A stretch of 64,000 nucleotides of DNA, from contig CM043959.1 in the NCBI GenBank assembly GCA_014529385.2, positions 61,455,753 to 61,519,752 on the forward strand, written 5' to 3'. The DNA is from Adiantum capillus-veneris (taxonomy: Eukaryota; Streptophyta; Polypodiopsida; Polypodiales; Pteridaceae). This document shows, one piece after another, positions 45,893-56,408 of this stretch (positions are counted from its first letter, which is position 1; each line of letters opens with the position of its first letter). The translations under genes were made by a program, and so were the position numbers. The notes under the pieces were generated by a model. That model made no database searches and was not told the DNA's origin. It was given only the letters and a program-made list of their open reading frames with translations.

Positions 45893-46087
45893 ATGAATCA
45901 CGAGAGTTTGTATGATCCTTTCATTCCCATTGCAAGGCAAAAGATACACATAATTGTTAGTACTAAGTTGCATGTTCAACGGGTAATTCGTAGGATTTTA
46001 GGTCCTCTTAGGTTAGCCGAGATAAACACTTCGGTAAATCCTTTTATTTTGCCTCTCATTAGGTACTATATTTTTGTGTTATTTTAA
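45893..46087 (+). CDS. Small pre-gag ORF 1
   Basis: 64 residues, MNHESLYDPFIPIARQKI to YYIFVLF. It resembles the next ORF in layout: a basic start, then R..GP.RLAEI..SVNPFILPLI, then a hydrophobic end (compare GAQRVGEILASPNPVILPLI). It looks like a tandem duplicate of pre-gag ORF 2. Function unknown. Confidence 0.45.
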   Translation: MNHESLYDPFIPIARQKIHIIVSTKLHVQRVIRRILGPLRLAEINTSVNPFILPLIRYYIFVLF

Positions 46088-46108
46088 GAATTAGGACATG
46101 CATAGGCC

Positions 46109-46327
46109 ATGGATAATGGGCCAGGAATAGAGGTTTTTCCCTTTCATTTTACTCCACACATTAGAATAAACGTTGCAATTAGTAGAAAGATCCATTTTCA
46201 ACAACGAATGGTGTTCATGTTTGGTGCCCAAAGAGTAGGAGAAATTCTTGCATCACCAAACCCTGTCATTCTACCTCTCATCAACTACCACACTTCTTTT
46301 GATGTACATGTGTTCATTTTATTTTAA
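46109..46327 (+). CDS. Small pre-gag ORF 2, conserved in another element
   Basis: 72 residues, ATG to TAA, beginning MDNGPGIEVFPFHF and ending SFDVHVFILF. A frameshifted relative lies at the same place in the composite at 19169-19369, sharing the MDN start, QQR.VFMF, REIL/GEIL-SP.P and SFDVHVFI. Separated from ORF 1 by only 21 bases. Conservation across elements with different LTRs suggests a real product or a conserved leader structure. No known domain recognised. Confidence 0.55.
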   Translation: MDNGPGIEVFPFHFTPHIRINVAISRKIHFQQRMVFMFGAQRVGEILASPNPVILPLINYHTSFDVHVFILF

Positions 46328-46439
46328 AATGAAGTGCAGCCCGGCAAAATAGTGTGTATGTTTGTTTTTTCTTTGTCCAAGTTGTTACAAGAAACAAAAA
46401 CGATCATTTGTTCTAACAGGGAATGTGTGTGCAGTGAAA

Positions 46440-46907
46440 GTTCAATCCTTAGAGATCTAGCTCTATTACCAATTGAGTTGCAGGAGCAAGTAGTAAGGGC
46501 GTCTCCCGCATAACAAGAGGGTGGTGAAGTTAAGACGAAAGGTCCTACGCGTGGATTCCATTTTCCTCTTGTTCTTGGACACTAAGGAAGACCGCGCATT
46601 CATCCAACTAGTGTGTGCCCTAAGATTGGTAAATAGAGTGAAATTTGGCGTTTGGCGAGTCCATTTCACCATTGAGGAAGACTCTTCAGGAAACTTGCGG
46701 CCAGAGTTCATGCTTCATAGACTCACATTTGGTGAATTTTTCCCTCATTTGCGTCTTATTAATAGTCTTCCTTTCGCTTTCAACAAAAGAGATAGGGAGC
46801 TATTCAGAGCTTGTCTTAATAAAGAGAGCATAGAGAAGATTGCAAATTTGTATAAATTCTCATCCTTCTCTACTTTCTATGACACTTTGTTCATAGAGAC
46901 ATTGTAA
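46440..46907 (+). pseudogene. Pre-gag ORF 3, frameshifted duplicate of ORF 4
   Basis: Between 46430 and 46512 one frame reads SSILRDLALLPIELQEQVV and stops. Then another frame from 46521 gives VDSIFLLFLDTKEDRAFIQL, FGVWRVHFTIEED, LTFGEFFPHLRLINSLPF and RDRELFRACLNKE to 46907. This tracks ORF 4 block by block (FDEHEDLVFIQTACVL, LSFEEFQPFLELINSLPF, NRDLIEAWIAKE). One or two frame changes break it. Confidence 0.55.
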
Positions 46908-46953
46908 ATCTCTTTATGCTTTTGAATGATTTAACCACAATCCTAAGGAGTTT

Positions 46954-47412
46954 TTGTCCAGGAATTTTGTAGCACAAGTGGAGTCTTTAAATCTTGCAAA
47001 CTTGATTGGACTTGATGAGGATGTTGTTTATGAAATTGTGAGAAGGTTGCCTCACTCCGACTGTGTGGAACTTGAAGGAAAGGAGCTCCTAGTCAATTGC
47101 TACTTTCTCACGGCCTTCGACGAGCATGAAGATCTAGTTTTTATACAAACCGCTTGTGTGTTGGGAATTGTAGAGCAAGTGCAATTTATCACTTGGGACG
47201 TGGTTGCTCTTTTGGATCCAGAAAATGAAGTTCTAGAGATTTCTGTTTATCGCCTTAGCTTTGAAGAATTTCAACCCTTCTTAGAGCTCATCAATAGTCT
47301 ACCTTTTTGTTTTGATCAAACAAATCGAGACCTCATTGAAGCTTGGATAGCTAAAGAAGAAAACCTAGAGTGGTATTTTCTTACTTCTTCATTTGCAGGC
47401 GAGTGGTTCTAA
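46954..47412 (+). CDS. Pre-gag ORF 4, about 150 residues, possible F-box-like start
   Basis: Open from about 46940 to a TAA at 47410-47412. The N-terminal part, LANLIGLDEDVVYEIVRRLP, has the pattern of the first helix of an F-box (L..L..D...EI..RLP), but the following Trp is lacking, so this is only a resemblance. The rest is acidic and Phe/Leu-rich (FQPFLELINSLPFCFDQ, WYFLTSSF). It sits just 50 bases before gag. Start is uncertain: no ATG opens the frame close to the beginning of similarity. Function unknown. Confidence 0.5.
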   Translation: MSRNFVAQVESLNLANLIGLDEDVVYEIVRRLPHSDCVELEGKELLVNCYFLTAFDEHEDLVFIQTACVLGIVEQVQFITWDVVALLDPENEVLEISVYRLSFEEFQPFLELINSLPFCFDQTNRDLIEAWIAKEENLEWYFLTSSFAGEWF

Positions 47413-47461
47413 ATCTCTATTGTATCCCTTATTGTAACTCGTGTTGTAATCTTTCATAATA

Positions 47462-48751
47462 ATGGAGAGCCAACGCCAAATGTCTGGATATCCTCTTTTC
47501 TTTGGAGAGCCTGGAGAGGATGCAGAATTATTTTTAGCAAATTTCAAGATGTCTTGCCGTATCAAGAGGATAGTAACCGATCAAGAACGTGTAGAAATGT
47601 TTGAGGTGGTCCTTAGGAAAGATGCTAGTACATGGTTTGACTCTTTGCCTGAGGAAGTTAAGGGGAATTACACAGAAGTTTTGAATCGTTTTAAGAGATA
47701 CTTCTTTGATCCCCAAAACACTCAAAAACTATGTCAAGACATTGTTTCTCATAAGCAAAAAGACTTAGATGACTACTACTTGTACAAGCAAGAGTTTCTA
47801 CGTCTTTGGGCTCTATGGATATGAAATGTTGCTAACCCTGGTGATGGTGCAGAATTTTTAAAGAAGGAGAGGTTCATAGCCGGACTCTTTCCTGACCTTA
47901 AGGTAAAAGTTGAGGCGGGTGCACCTGCTACTTTTGATGCAGCGGAAACTAGGGCTGCTGAGAAGTATAGGAAACTCAAGTGCTTAAGGGGAGAGGTTCC
48001 AATAGAAGGTCTTAGACCCAAAGGTAAGTCACAAGCATCAACATCTAGGGAGCTTCCTAAGGTAACGGCTGAAGTGATTGAGAAGTTAAATGAATCTTTA
48101 AGCAGCCTGTCAATTCACCTTGCACAAGCTGTAGGTCCAAAGGGACAAGCAAAGAAGTCAGAAGAGAGAGAGCCACGAACTAGGAGAGTCTTGCAATGTT
48201 GGAATTGCGGTGAGTCTGGACATGGGATGTATAATTGTCCTTGGTTCACATCAGTTGAAGGAACTAGTCAGCAACCACGGCTTATACAAAGGACAAATGG
48301 AGCAATACCACCTCCACAAGGAGTGGAAGGAGTTCCACCTTTGCCAAACCCAAACGTGCATGTGGTAGAGGTGACAAATTCAAGAGAGGTTGATATGGAA
48401 GCAAATGGCATTAAGCGTGGCCGAGGGAAAGGTAAGGAGAAAGAAGGAGTTACATCACAAAGTGACCATGGACGAGAAAAGAAGGCAAAGGAGACCAAGG
48501 AGGCTAAGAGGACTCGACGTCATATCAACCTCCAAGACTTCCCTCTTGGACGTGGAATGGCTCCATACAACCTGTTGGAAGACATGAGAGGTAAGGGTCC
48601 TGATATCTCATGGCCTCAATTTCTTGCATTATGTCCACAAGTTAGGAAGGATTTAACAAGGGCAATTAGCACTAGGAGAAAGGTGAAAGAGAGTGTGCCT
48701 GTTGTAAAAATTGCACAAGCTGAAATGAATGAGGACATTACACTGTGCTAG
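47462..48751 (+). pseudogene. Gag of the Tat-type element, one in-frame stop
   Basis: Starts MESQRQMSGYPLFFGEPGED and follows the gag capsid pattern: FLANFKMSCRI, DASTWFDSLPEEV, FKRYFFDPQN, YKQEFLRLWAL. A TGA at 47822-47824 interrupts it; the same frame then continues to 48751 with FIAGLFPDLKVKVEAG and a zinc knuckle CWNCGESGHGMYNC near 48200. A charged, Lys/Glu-rich tail follows. The end overlaps the protease frame, which is -1 relative to gag, so gag-pro expression may have needed a frameshift. A mutation could equally explain it. Confidence 0.85.
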
Positions 48752-49452
48752 ATTGTTACATAAAAGGGAGATTGGTTAGGAAAGGTCTAGTGGATGGGGG
48801 TGCAAAAATTTGCATCATGACAGAGAGACTCATGCAAAAACTAGGCATGCACATCCATGAGACACCTGAAATTAAGGTCAAGATGGCAAACAATAGCAAG
48901 GCTAGATGCGTAGGCATTTGTAAAAATGTTTTTGTGGAGGCCTTTGGCATTAAGAAGGCAGTGGATTTCTATGTCATGTCTACCAAAGGAAATGGTTACC
49001 CATTTATCCAAGGGAGACCATGGCTAATGAAAATGCGAGCTTTGCAGGATTGGGAGAGTGGAAAGCTAATTTGCAGGAATGACAATCATAAGAAGGTTGT
49101 CTTTGACATGAAGGAGCAACGCCAAGAGGAGCTCCATGAAGAATCATCCCAAAGTGAGACGGAAGAAGGTTGGACCGATAGCACTTCAAAAGAAGAAAGT
49201 AGCGGCAGCATTACTGAAGAGGAGTCTTCCATCGAAGTCATGGAGTTAAGGTTTAAGCCAAGAAACCAAGAGACCTCTTGTCAAGGCTTGGAGGAGGTAG
49301 ATCCTCAAGAGAACGAAGGTGTTCAAGATGAAGGGATGCTGGAAGGTATGCTATCAACAACACTTACAAAGGATGAAAGAGAGGAGTTCAAATGTGTGCT
49401 AAGAAGTTTCCTAGGCTTTTTGATAAAGACTACACCGACGTGTGTGGGGTAG
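48745..49452 (+). CDS. Aspartic protease of the Tat-type element
   Basis: Shares 7 bases with the end of gag. Reads VDGGAKICIMTERLM (active-site Asp in D-G-G-A), VDFYVMS and FIQGRPWL (second conserved part), then an acidic Ser/Glu-rich linker. No ATG at its start (the frame begins LDCYIKGRLV), so it would be made as part of a gag-pro fusion. It runs out of frame near 49390, where RT starts in the next frame (-1). The D-G-G-A form is shared with the protease at 20876. Confidence 0.8.
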   Translation: MLDCYIKGRLVRKGLVDGGAKICIMTERLMQKLGMHIHETPEIKVKMANNSKARCVGICKNVFVEAFGIKKAVDFYVMSTKGNGYPFIQGRPWLMKMRALQDWESGKLICRNDNHKKVVFDMKEQRQEELHEESSQSETEEGWTDSTSKEESSGSITEEESSIEVMELRFKPRNQETSCQGLEEVDPQENEGVQDEGMLEGMLSTTLTKDEREEFKCVLRSFLGFLIKTTPTCVG

Positions 49453-52400
49453 ATGTTGTTCAACACAAGATTGAGTTAAAGCCTGAGGCCACACCTAAAG
49501 CTCAGAAGCTACGAAGGCTAGGAGTTATAAAGGAACAGGCTCTACTCAAGGAGTTAATAAAGCTTCTAACAGCATGTTTCATTTATCCAATGGAGGATTC
49601 AGAGTGGGTCTCTTCTGTTGTTGTCACTCCTAAGAAAAATGGCAAGTGGAGGGTGTGTATGGATTACCGTCCCCTCAATGAGGCAACAAAAAGAGATCAC
49701 TTTCCCCTCCCATTCCAGGATGAGATACTAAATGAGGTAGCTGGTCATGAGAAGTACACTGTGTGCGATGGTTACTCAGGTTACTTTCAAATAGGGATTG
49801 CATTGGAGAATCAATTGAAAACAACCTTTATCACTCCTTGGGGTTGTTATGCTTTTAGAGTCATGCCATTTGGTCTGACAAATGCTCCTGCAACATTCCA
49901 ACGTTTCATGAATATGGTGTTTCAAGCATTCTTTGGAAAGTCAATTAGGGTGTTCATTGATGATTTCTGTATTTATAGCTCAAAATCATTGCATCTACAA
50001 AGGGTAGAAGAAGGTTTAAAGAAGCTCTATGACATGGGAGGTCAACTCAACCCCGACAAGTGCCATATAGGTGAGGATGAAGTAATCTTGCTTGGTCATA
50101 AAGTTTTTTACAAAGACATTGAAGTGGATCCTTCAAAGGCAAAGGCTCTTATTGAGCTACCATCACCCAAGAGTCTTAAGGAGGTCATCTCTTTCATTCA
50201 AAAGGTGAAGTATATGTCACGCTTCATTCACTTAGCCTCGGAGTTACTTCACCCTTTGCAAAAGTTGACACAACAACTAGAATTTGCATGGTCTGATGAG
50301 CTTGAAGAGTACTTTTGTAACATTAAAGCCATTTTGTCAGAGCTACCAACACTCATGCCTCCTTGTTGGGAGTACACATTCTTTGTTAGCTCTAGTGCTG
50401 GGAAAGAAAAAATTGGTGCAGTTTTGCTACAACAAGATCCCTATAGTACCAGGATGCGGCCCATCTACTTTGCTAGTAGGGTCATGAATGCTTTAGAGAG
50501 AGGCTACACGGAGGCAGAACTCATGATGCTTTCTCTCATGTTTGCGATAAGGAAGTTTAGATCCTACTTGCTCCCAAAACCTTTTGTAATCCTCACCGCA
50601 AATAATTTGTTCCCTTGGGTGTCATCTCAAATGAATCTTAGTACTAGGATCTCAAAGTGGATTATGGAGTTGCAAGAGTTTCAATACTCTTTCAAGGTAG
50701 AAGATAGTGTGCGTGCACAATTGGCAGGGATTCTCACTTATAGGGTGCATGAAAAGGAGATTAAGGTGCCTGAAGTAAAGACCCTACCATTGCCACCACC
50801 AAAAAGTATTCCTAATTCTTTTACCTTGTTCTTTGATGGAGCTTTTCGTCGAGCCACAGGAAAAGCAGGGGGAGGGCTAGTGTTGCTCAACCCAAGTGGA
50901 GAGGTGGTCATGAAAGAGAAGTTCAATCTACCAAGTTCAGCTAGCAACAATGAAGCAGAATATGACACACTACTTCATGGTTTAAAAATATGCATTGGCC
51001 ATGGTATACAACGTCTCATGGTAAAAGGGGATGCACTTCTCATTGTGAAGCAGATTTTAGGCATTTGGGCACGCAAAAATGAAAGACTAAGGGCCAAAGT
51101 TCATACCATCCGTAGGCTATTTAATCAATTATATCATATTCCTAGGAAACAAAATGAAGATGCTGATTTACTTGCACAACAAGCCGTTGCATGTGTAAAG
51201 AAAGAAGTGCAGGTCATCATGGTGGCGGCTGCTGTGAAGCAACCGAGGTACCAGGGATTGGAGTCATTGGCTCCCATCATTGGCTACATTTTGGAGGGTG
51301 AGTTTCCACCAGACTTCACAAAAGCTCAGAAGAGGAGACTCATGAAGAAGGCAAGCATGTATCTCTTCCTAGAAGGCTCCCTCTATCAAAGAGGGAAGGA
51401 TAAAGTGTGCAGAAGAGTACCAACTATCGCGGAAATTCCAGCCATTCTAAAAGGTTTGCATGAAGAGGCATGTGGTGGTCATTTTTCCCAAGAATTAACT
51501 GTGAAGAAGATTTTGCTTGCGGGGTATGTTTGGCCAAGTCTGCATGTGGATGTCCAACATTGGTGTAAAAGTTGTCACAATTGTCAGGTAAATGGGAATA
51601 GAAGATTGATTTATGGTCCAAGGCAAATTGTGCTTGCAAATGGACCCTTTGAAAAGTGGGGCATTGATGCTATGGGTCCTCTGCCTAGGACAAAAAATGG
51701 TAAACTCTACATTCTAGTGGCTGTAGACTATATGACTAGGTGGGTGGAATCACAAAGTGTGGCAAAGGTAAATGAGAGGACAGTGAGCAAATTCGTCTAC
51801 ACTCACATTTGTTGTAGATTTGGCACACCTTTGGAGATTGTTTCTGATAATGGTCTAGGGTTTAGAAAGGGATTGCTCACAGAAGTCTGTGAAGAACTTC
51901 GCATTCTACATCATCACAGTACACCCTACTATCCCCAATCAAATGGTTTGGTAGAAAAAGCTAATGGTGTCATTGCAGGCATCATTAGAAAGATGGTGAA
52001 AAACAAGACAAAGTTGTGGGATGACTTCTTGGATGGTGCCTTGTGGGCGTATCGAACCACATATAGGGAAGCCACGGAGTTCACACCATTTCACTTGGTC
52101 TATGGTCAAGAGGCTTTACAGCCAATTGAACTAAACATTCCAACAATGCGACTTCATGGCAAATCAGCACAAGATGATCAAGAATCATGGATGGATCGAC
52201 TTCTTACCTTAGCTGAGCTTGAGTGGAATCGAGAAGCAGTATATGAGTGCTACAAGAGGAAAGCCACACAAGCGAAAGAAACGCACGACAAGAAACTGAA
52301 GGACAAAGGCATCAAGGAAGGAGAGCTTGTGCTAAGGTATGACAATCGACTCGATAATCGTTTTGATGACAAATTTGAAACAAGATGGCAGGGGCCATAC

Positions 52401-52676
52401 ATAGTCAAGAAGGCTTTCAATTCAAGTTACTATCAACTTATGGACTTGAATGGGAAAGAGCACTCCAGGAAGGTAAACGGCTATCGCTTGAAGCCTTACT
52501 TGAGTCGCCTTCTACCAAAGGATCTACCAGAGCAAAAGGCAACTATCCCATGTAAGTATTGTTCCATGAAGCATGAGTGTAACACAAACCAAAATTCCAA
52601 GGGGCCAAACAATGAAGATCTTGTCAAGGACTCTGAAGCAGTCTCTTTGGAAAAGATTCTATATGATGGTAAATGA
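49392..52676 (+). CDS. Pol: reverse transcriptase, two RNase H domains, integrase
   Basis: 1094 codons. RT, about residues 50-250: KKNGKWRVCMDYRPLNEATK, MPFGLTNAPATFQRFM, and FIDDF with both catalytic Asp. The first RNase H (about 315-410) is degenerate: its first acid reads S in FFVSSSAGKEKIGAVLL. The second RNase H (about 475-600) is intact in key acids: FFDGAFRRA, NNEAEYDTLLHGL, VKGDALLIVKQ, NEDADLLA. Integrase: zinc domain H...H...CKSCHNC (about 690-735), then core GIDAMGPLP, VSDNGLGF, SNGLVEKAN (about 752-915). The two-RNase-H layout is characteristic of Tat elements. The frame is intact here, but joins the protease only through a frameshift. Confidence 0.92.
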   Translation: MCAKKFPRLFDKDYTDVCGVDVVQHKIELKPEATPKAQKLRRLGVIKEQALLKELIKLLTACFIYPMEDSEWVSSVVVTPKKNGKWRVCMDYRPLNEATKRDHFPLPFQDEILNEVAGHEKYTVCDGYSGYFQIGIALENQLKTTFITPWGCYAFRVMPFGLTNAPATFQRFMNMVFQAFFGKSIRVFIDDFCIYSSKSLHLQRVEEGLKKLYDMGGQLNPDKCHIGEDEVILLGHKVFYKDIEVDPSKAKALIELPSPKSLKEVISFIQKVKYMSRFIHLASELLHPLQKLTQQLEFAWSDELEEYFCNIKAILSELPTLMPPCWEYTFFVSSSAGKEKIGAVLLQQDPYSTRMRPIYFASRVMNALERGYTEAELMMLSLMFAIRKFRSYLLPKPFVILTANNLFPWVSSQMNLSTRISKWIMELQEFQYSFKVEDSVRAQLAGILTYRVHEKEIKVPEVKTLPLPPPKSIPNSFTLFFDGAFRRATGKAGGGLVLLNPSGEVVMKEKFNLPSSASNNEAEYDTLLHGLKICIGHGIQRLMVKGDALLIVKQILGIWARKNERLRAKVHTIRRLFNQLYHIPRKQNEDADLLAQQAVACVKKEVQVIMVAAAVKQPRYQGLESLAPIIGYILEGEFPPDFTKAQKRRLMKKASMYLFLEGSLYQRGKDKVCRRVPTIAEIPAILKGLHEEACGGHFSQELTVKKILLAGYVWPSLHVDVQHWCKSCHNCQVNGNRRLIYGPRQIVLANGPFEKWGIDAMGPLPRTKNGKLYILVAVDYMTRWVESQSVAKVNERTVSKFVYTHICCRFGTPLEIVSDNGLGFRKGLLTEVCEELRILHHHSTPYYPQSNGLVEKANGVIAGIIRKMVKNKTKLWDDFLDGALWAYRTTYREATEFTPFHLVYGQEALQPIELNIPTMRLHGKSAQDDQESWMDRLLTLAELEWNREAVYECYKRKATQAKETHDKKLKDKGIKEGELVLRYDNRLDNRFDDKFETRWQGPYIVKKAFNSSYYQLMDLNGKEHSRKVNGYRLKPYLSRLLPKDLPEQKATIPCKYCSMKHECNTNQNSKGPNNEDLVKDSEAVSLEKILYDGK

Positions 52677-52690
52677 ATATACCATCATCC

Positions 52691-52704
52691 TGGGGGAGGG
52701 CTAA
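52691..52704 (+). other. Polypurine tract of the Tat-type element
   Basis: TGGGGGAGGGCTAA directly before the 3' LTR. Confidence 0.85.
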
Positions 52705-55086
52705 TGATAGCCGTTTTTCGGCTCTCTATAATTGCCATAGTGAGTTATCTCACCCTATCAAATCACTCAAACACTGTGGTTACCCTCACCCTTTCACTGT
52801 ATATAGGTGCGTGTGAATTAGAGGACTTTTCCCATATCTCCTTACTGAAATAAAAAACCCTCAATTAGCTAGTCATTGGGCTAGTTGAGCCAAAAAAATA
52901 AAAAATATAAGTATATTATGGCCCATGCGTATGTAAATATTTCTTTGTATATAGGGCCTAAATAAAAGATTTTTTCATAATTATTTTGGTATTTATTTAA
53001 ATATTTCTACCTAAGTGTGTGTTATTTATGCTCTGTACATTGCCTCACCATTACCACAATTTTTCTTACCATTTTTCATACTCTTTATTCCATATAGAAA
53101 TATTTTTATGTAAGCTTCTCTTATATTTGGTGTAACTCCACCCCAACAAAAATCCAAAAAAAGTAGTTTTATTTATGTGTATATTTTTTCACTATTGTGA
53201 TTTTCCCCTTCATACATCTATTTTGTTTTTTTTCTAAAAAATAAGAACACCAAATATATTTATCTTTTTATGGTAGCCCCATAATGAGAGAGATTTCTTT
53301 TGACCCCTTTATATTTTTTCCACTTATATTATTTATATTTGACATGTACATATTTTTTAGACCCCTCAATATTTGATTTTCTTAGTTGTACTATTCACTT
53401 ATATCATGATCTCAACAATATCTTCAATTATAGACCTACCAAATAAGATCAAGGGTAGGTGGCATGCATACATACACTATGGAGGGCTCACTCTTGGAGG
53501 TATTCAAAAGAATCATCCAAAGAAGGACCCCACAAGGACCTTGTGCAGTGGAAAAAACGGTCGGTTTTGCTGAATTTTTAAAGCTTACTTGCTCTCTAAA
53601 TTTGAAAAGGTTATACAAACATAAGTTGTAGCTCGTGGGCTGAACTTTTGCCTCAAAATTTTTCATATTTTTTTGAGCTACGAGCTGTGAGCTATGATTT
53701 TATTAGTGGACCCCAGTTTTCCCATGCTATGCAGCCACACTCTCTCTTCCACTTTATCATTTTCCTTTTTCACACACACTTCTCCACTCATCATCCCCAC
53801 CTCTCTCACCACTCCTCTCTGCACCCTATTCACCTTCTCCTAAACCTTGAAGAATAAGAGAAACCATGGTGAACTCATACCTCCCACACACAATTCCATT
53901 CCAAAATTGACCACCTAATCTCATTTTTCCTCCTCCAAATTACCCATATCTATCAAAAAAACCACAAAATTCAGCCTCTTCTCTTAAAAGATAGCATCAT
54001 GGTGGTTGATTACTCAGCTTCAATTACCTTGTCTCTCAAGGAAGGTCAAGAGTGGAGAAAAAATGTACCGTCAAAGCTAGTGGACCGTCAACAAGCGTCA
54101 AAATTGGCCCTACTCAAGACACTTAGAGCAACAACCTTGTAAGAAATCCACCTTTTCTTACCTCTTAAGAGTTTTTCTTCCTTATTTGTATCCTACATGG
54201 ATACTCCCATTGTAAATATCCAATTCCATTTGTAAATTAATACTAACTCTACTAACACTAACCCACTATGAAAAGTCCTATCACCTCCATTTCTCTCCTC
54301 TCTCTTTCCCCACCAACTTCTTGATAATTCCAAGCAAAAGAAATTAGATAAATTGCTGAAAATCTAACCCAACCATGGTTAGAGGAGTAACCCTAGCCTT
54401 CAAAATTGCTATAAAAGGAGGGTGTAGCTAGCACAAAAAAGGGGGGAGAAGAAAGAGCACTATGCTATAGCTTGAGAAGCCAAGCTCAACCTCTTGAGAA
54501 GGAGCTCTTGAGTGGAATCTCATTGGCACTAGGCATATGTATGTGTTGTATTAGGGGTGATTAGCAAGGGAACTCTATGCCATTGTAAGAGAGAGTGATC
54601 ATTAAATTGAGAGTAGGAAATCTATCATTTCTCCTACTAGTGTAAGCCCAATATTTGCTGAATCAAGGAGGGTGAATTTGGACTAAGCATGGATACCTTG
54701 TCTCCCTTCCAACGTGAATTCATGGACAATAATGATCTGTAAGTGTCTTGGTATTTTATTTAAGTTCTTGATAGCTTGTCTCCGGGTATTGTTATCAATT
54801 TAGCCATAAATCCCACATGCTGTAAGAGTGCGACAGGGTGGAGAGGACTCCCCTGGCCTTAAGACAGTGATTGGGGTGGCCTTTTTCTTGTGATGTGTTG
54901 TGGTGTAATTTACTCAGGCTATGTTGAACAAATACTAATCTCACTTTGATTTGTCATGACAGATTTGTAAGAAGGCATTAGTGCAACAAGCACCCCCTTC
55001 CCCCTTCTCTCTCTTTCTTACATATATATATTTATGTTTGCTTGATCATTAACGATACACTTCAAAGCAGCCCGAGCACCATCTCT

Positions 55087-55152
<66 letters not shown>

Positions 55153-55411
55153 TTTTAGTGTGTGAGAGTGTTCCATTGGTGTTAGGGTTAGTGTAAATTC
55201 CTTGCTTGTTTGTGGGTTGCTCTAATGATTCTCCTCTTTTGCGTCCTAGTTCGCTCTTAAACTAGGTGGTGCCCCTTGTGTAGTTGGGATGTGGCTGTGG
55301 GTTTGTTGTTTTGGTTTGTGTTGTGTTGTGCCCCAGCCCCATTGAGCAGCACGGGAGCCTTGAAGGGTGTCTAGAGGTTGCTCTTCTTGTTGCCCGCCCC
55401 GGACCGCTTCA
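52705..55411 (+). repeat. 3' LTR of the Tat-type element
   Basis: Nearly identical to 43126-45813; differs by a few bases, a 19-base insertion near 53404 and CT-tract length. TATA at 54410-54416; CT tract at 55092-55149. Confidence 0.93.
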
Positions 55412-56041
55412 GTAGGTGAGGAAAGAGATACTCTTTCCTCCCTCCTTGAACTTCTTTAGCTTTTGTGACCTTCGCCATGAAGGAAATGATTTGCGATGTC
55501 CTCCCCTCTTGTATTCTCTAGGAGAATAGCCATAACTTTCATCGGAAGTGGAGGAAGGTGAAGAAGAAGGAGAAGAGGGTGACCTCTTCCTAGCTCTTTT
55601 CTTCCTTTGTTTCCTCTCTTGACTTTCAGAGTGATGAGGAGAAGGACTATAGGTTTCCCCTTGTGTAGTTGGGATGTGGCTGTGGGTTTGTTGTTTTGGT
55701 TTGTGTTGTGTTGTGCCCCAGCCCCATTGAGCAGCACGGGAGCCTTGAAGGGTGTCTAGAGGTTGCTCTTCTTGTTGCCCGCCCCGGACCGCTTCAGTAG
55801 GTGAGGAAAGAGATACTCTTTCCTCCCTCCTTGAACTTCTTTAGCTTTTGTGACCTTCGCCATGAAGGAAATGATTTGCGATGTCCTCCCCTCTTGTATT
55901 CTCTAGGAGAATAGCCATAACTTTCATCAGAAGTGGAGGAAGGTGAAGAAGAAGGAGAAGAGGGTGACCTCTTCCTAGCTCTTTTCTTCCTTTGTTTCCT
56001 CTCTTGACTTTCAGAGTGATGAGGAGAAGGACTATAGGTTT
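55272..56041. repeat. 385-bp tandem duplication across the LTR/chromovirus junction
   Basis: 55272-55656 and 55657-56041 are the same sequence; I see a single difference (CATCGGAAG against CATCAGAAG). Each copy includes the last 140 bases of the LTR, GTAG, and 241 bases of chromovirus gag. Confidence 0.93.
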
Positions 56042-56408
56042 CTCTTTTTCTATTGGGAAGAGTAGGCGATCGTCTAGACCGCCGTCTTTGTGGAGCCACC
56101 TCTTCAGAAGAACTTAGACTTTCATTGCTTTCTTTCTCTTTGGATTCCTCCTCTCGAATGGGAGAGAGCCTTCTTTTGGGGGTCTCTTCAAGAGGCCTCC
56201 TAAGCTCTCTCTCCTCTGGAAGAGGAAGGGAAATTCCATAAGCACGAAGTTGTTGAGTAACTTCGGCTTGCAAAGCAGGGTTGCATATAGCTTGCTGCAA
56301 CCTAGCGACGAGATAATTCACAAACATGGGAGCATCATCATTAGCACCTTCATGTGCAAAATCAAAGCTATCAATGTTCATTCTACTCTCTTGATTATTG
56401 TCAGCCAT
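55797..56408 (-). pseudogene. N-terminal part of chromovirus gag
   Basis: Starts MADNNQESRMNIDSFDF at 56408, about 400 bases after the primer site. It continues through LQQAICNPALQAEVTQQLRA into a long Arg/Ser-rich, RS-like region (RRRSRRSPTLPNRKR, KRARKRSPSSPSSSPSS) that may bind RNA. It ends at a TGA formed by the inserted LTR end. The same frame resumes at 43125 on the far side of the insertion. Confidence 0.85.

Larger units (their letters stand above)
43126..55411 (+). mobile_element. Tat-type Ty3 retrotransposon inserted in chromovirus gag
   Basis: LTRs of about 2.7 kb (43126-45813 and 52705-55411) are nearly identical by eye. Target duplication GTAG is at 43122-43125 and 55412-55415. 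Between them lie a primer-like site, four small ORFs, gag, protease, RT, RNase H, a second RNase H and integrase. The second RNase H is the mark of the Tat lineage. Gag has one stop, and the protease and RT frames are each shifted, so this copy is probably not autonomous now. Confidence 0.93.

Noticed and set aside
55456-55737. 93-codon minus-strand frame
   Set aside because: Arises from the duplicated junction (LTR end and gag) in a shifted frame.
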